A stretch of 64,000 nucleotides of DNA from Paenibacillaceae bacterium. Lineage in GTDB: Bacteria; Bacillota; Bacilli; Paenibacillales; NBRC-103111. Position 1 is the first letter of the stretch. Each line of letters starts with the position of its first letter. The translations under genes were made by a program, and so were the position numbers. The stretch covers positions 124,001 through 188,000 of the forward strand of contig JAQSYI010000006.1 in the NCBI GenBank assembly GCA_029256185.1, in the 5' to 3' direction. Below are positions 63,560 to 64,000 of this stretch, in pieces. The notes below the pieces were generated by a model, which did no database searches, was not told where the DNA came from, and saw only the letters and a program-made list of their open reading frames with translations.

Positions 63560-64000
63560 ATGCATACTTCGCGCAAATCAAGCATCTGGCGGCACAACCG
63601 TACCGCCTATCTGTTCCTGCTTCCCTGGCTGCTGGGCTTCTTCTGCCTGACATTGGGGCCGATGCTGGGCTCGTTTTACCTGTCATTAACCAAGTACAAT
63701 TTGTTGAATTCACCCAGATGGCTGGGATTGGACAACTACAAGCAAATTTTCACGGATGACCAATCCTTCGTTCATTCCATCGTCCTGACCTTCCAATATG
63801 TACTGATGTCTGTGCCTCTCCGGCTGTTCTTTGCCCTGATGGTAGCCATGGCGCTCAATAAGGGCATCCGGGCATTGGGGATTTACCGGACGGTTTACTA
63901 CATTCCCTCGCTGCTGGGAGGAAGCGTCGCCATTGCGATTGTCTGGAGAAATCTGTTTGCGGGGGACGGTCTGATTAATGGCTTTCTCAGCGTATTCGGC
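63560..64000 (+). CDS. Sugar ABC transporter permease (MalF/UgpA-like), N-terminal part
   Basis: The frame is open from ATG 63560 to the window end (147 codons). GGAAAGGAGG, five bases upstream, is an excellent ribosome binding site. The protein starts HTSRKSSIWRHNRTAYLFLL and continues PWLLGFFCLTLGPMLGSFYLS, then SPRWLGLDNYKQIF. The following helix and YRTVYYIPSLLGGSVAIAIVWRNLF are typical of the first permease of MalFG/UgpAE-type importers, rather than the LplB type. It is probably the first transport gene controlled by the YesMN pair. The binding protein and second permease should lie beyond the window. Confidence 0.9.
   Translation, partial: MHTSRKSSIWRHNRTAYLFLLPWLLGFFCLTLGPMLGSFYLSLTKYNLLNSPRWLGLDNYKQIFTDDQSFVHSIVLTFQYVLMSVPLRLFFALMVAMALNKGIRALGIYRTVYYIPSLLGGSVAIAIVWRNLFAGDGLINGFLSVFG

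Overview
The window looks like a chromosomal segment of a Paenibacillus-type Gram-positive bacterium. The basis is family content and signals: strong AGGAGG-type ribosome binding sites, TTG/GTG starts, SigA-type promoters, lipoproteins with lipobox cysteines, several sugar ABC importers that encode two permeases and a binding protein but no ATPase (the LplABC type, which borrows a shared ATPase), transmembrane AraC regulators and a YesMN-type two-component system. Most of the window looks moderately GC-rich by eye. The stretch from about 12.3 to 26.0 kb is visibly AT-richer. No rRNA, tRNA, insertion sequence, integrase or CRISPR array was recognised.

Layout. 0-12.3 kb: the 3' end of an AraM/EgsA-type glycerol-1-phosphate dehydrogenase, a GH2 beta-galactosidase, a TetR regulator with an O-methyltransferase-like enzyme, a repeat-rich lipoprotein, an AraC regulator divergent from a GH42 beta-galactosidase, and threonine synthase. 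12.3-26 kb (+): a polysaccharide-utilisation locus with an Lpl-type importer, a transmembrane AraC sensor, a GH88 unsaturated glucuronyl hydrolase, a secreted PL8 lyase and a GH78 rhamnosidase, ending in a frameshifted gene remnant. 26-38 kb (-): a second, convergent polysaccharide operon with binding protein, two permeases, a transmembrane AraC sensor and a 1813-residue secreted heparinase II/III-like protein. 38-43 kb: a repeat-dense intergenic block, a secreted stalk-domain protein, and a Btr-like AraC/FecB fusion next to a Fur-box-preceded siderophore-binding lipoprotein. 43.9-51.2 kb: a radical SAM protein, then a glycyl-radical operon. 51.4-64 kb: a nucleoside hydrolase, two divergent AraC regulators, an OmpR-type two-component system divergent from a GT39 membrane glycosyltransferase, and a YesMN pair leading into another sugar permease cut by the window end.

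The most notable system is the operon at 45.07-51.23 kb. Its glycyl radical enzyme matches isethionate sulfite-lyase in length and, at a constant offset of four, in the key residues I recall. It is followed by its activase and a complete SsuABC-type sulfonate importer, which suggests anaerobic capture of sulfur from C2 sulfonates by a Firmicute. Second is the PL8-GH88-GH78 locus, which implies an unsulfated polymer with both uronic acid and rhamnose and has its own repeated 21-22 bp dyad upstream of its transport genes. Third is an intergenic architecture: several unrelated short palindrome or inverted motifs occur in small arrays with near-constant spacing (about 51, then 58-72, then 51 bp), all near whole helical turns.
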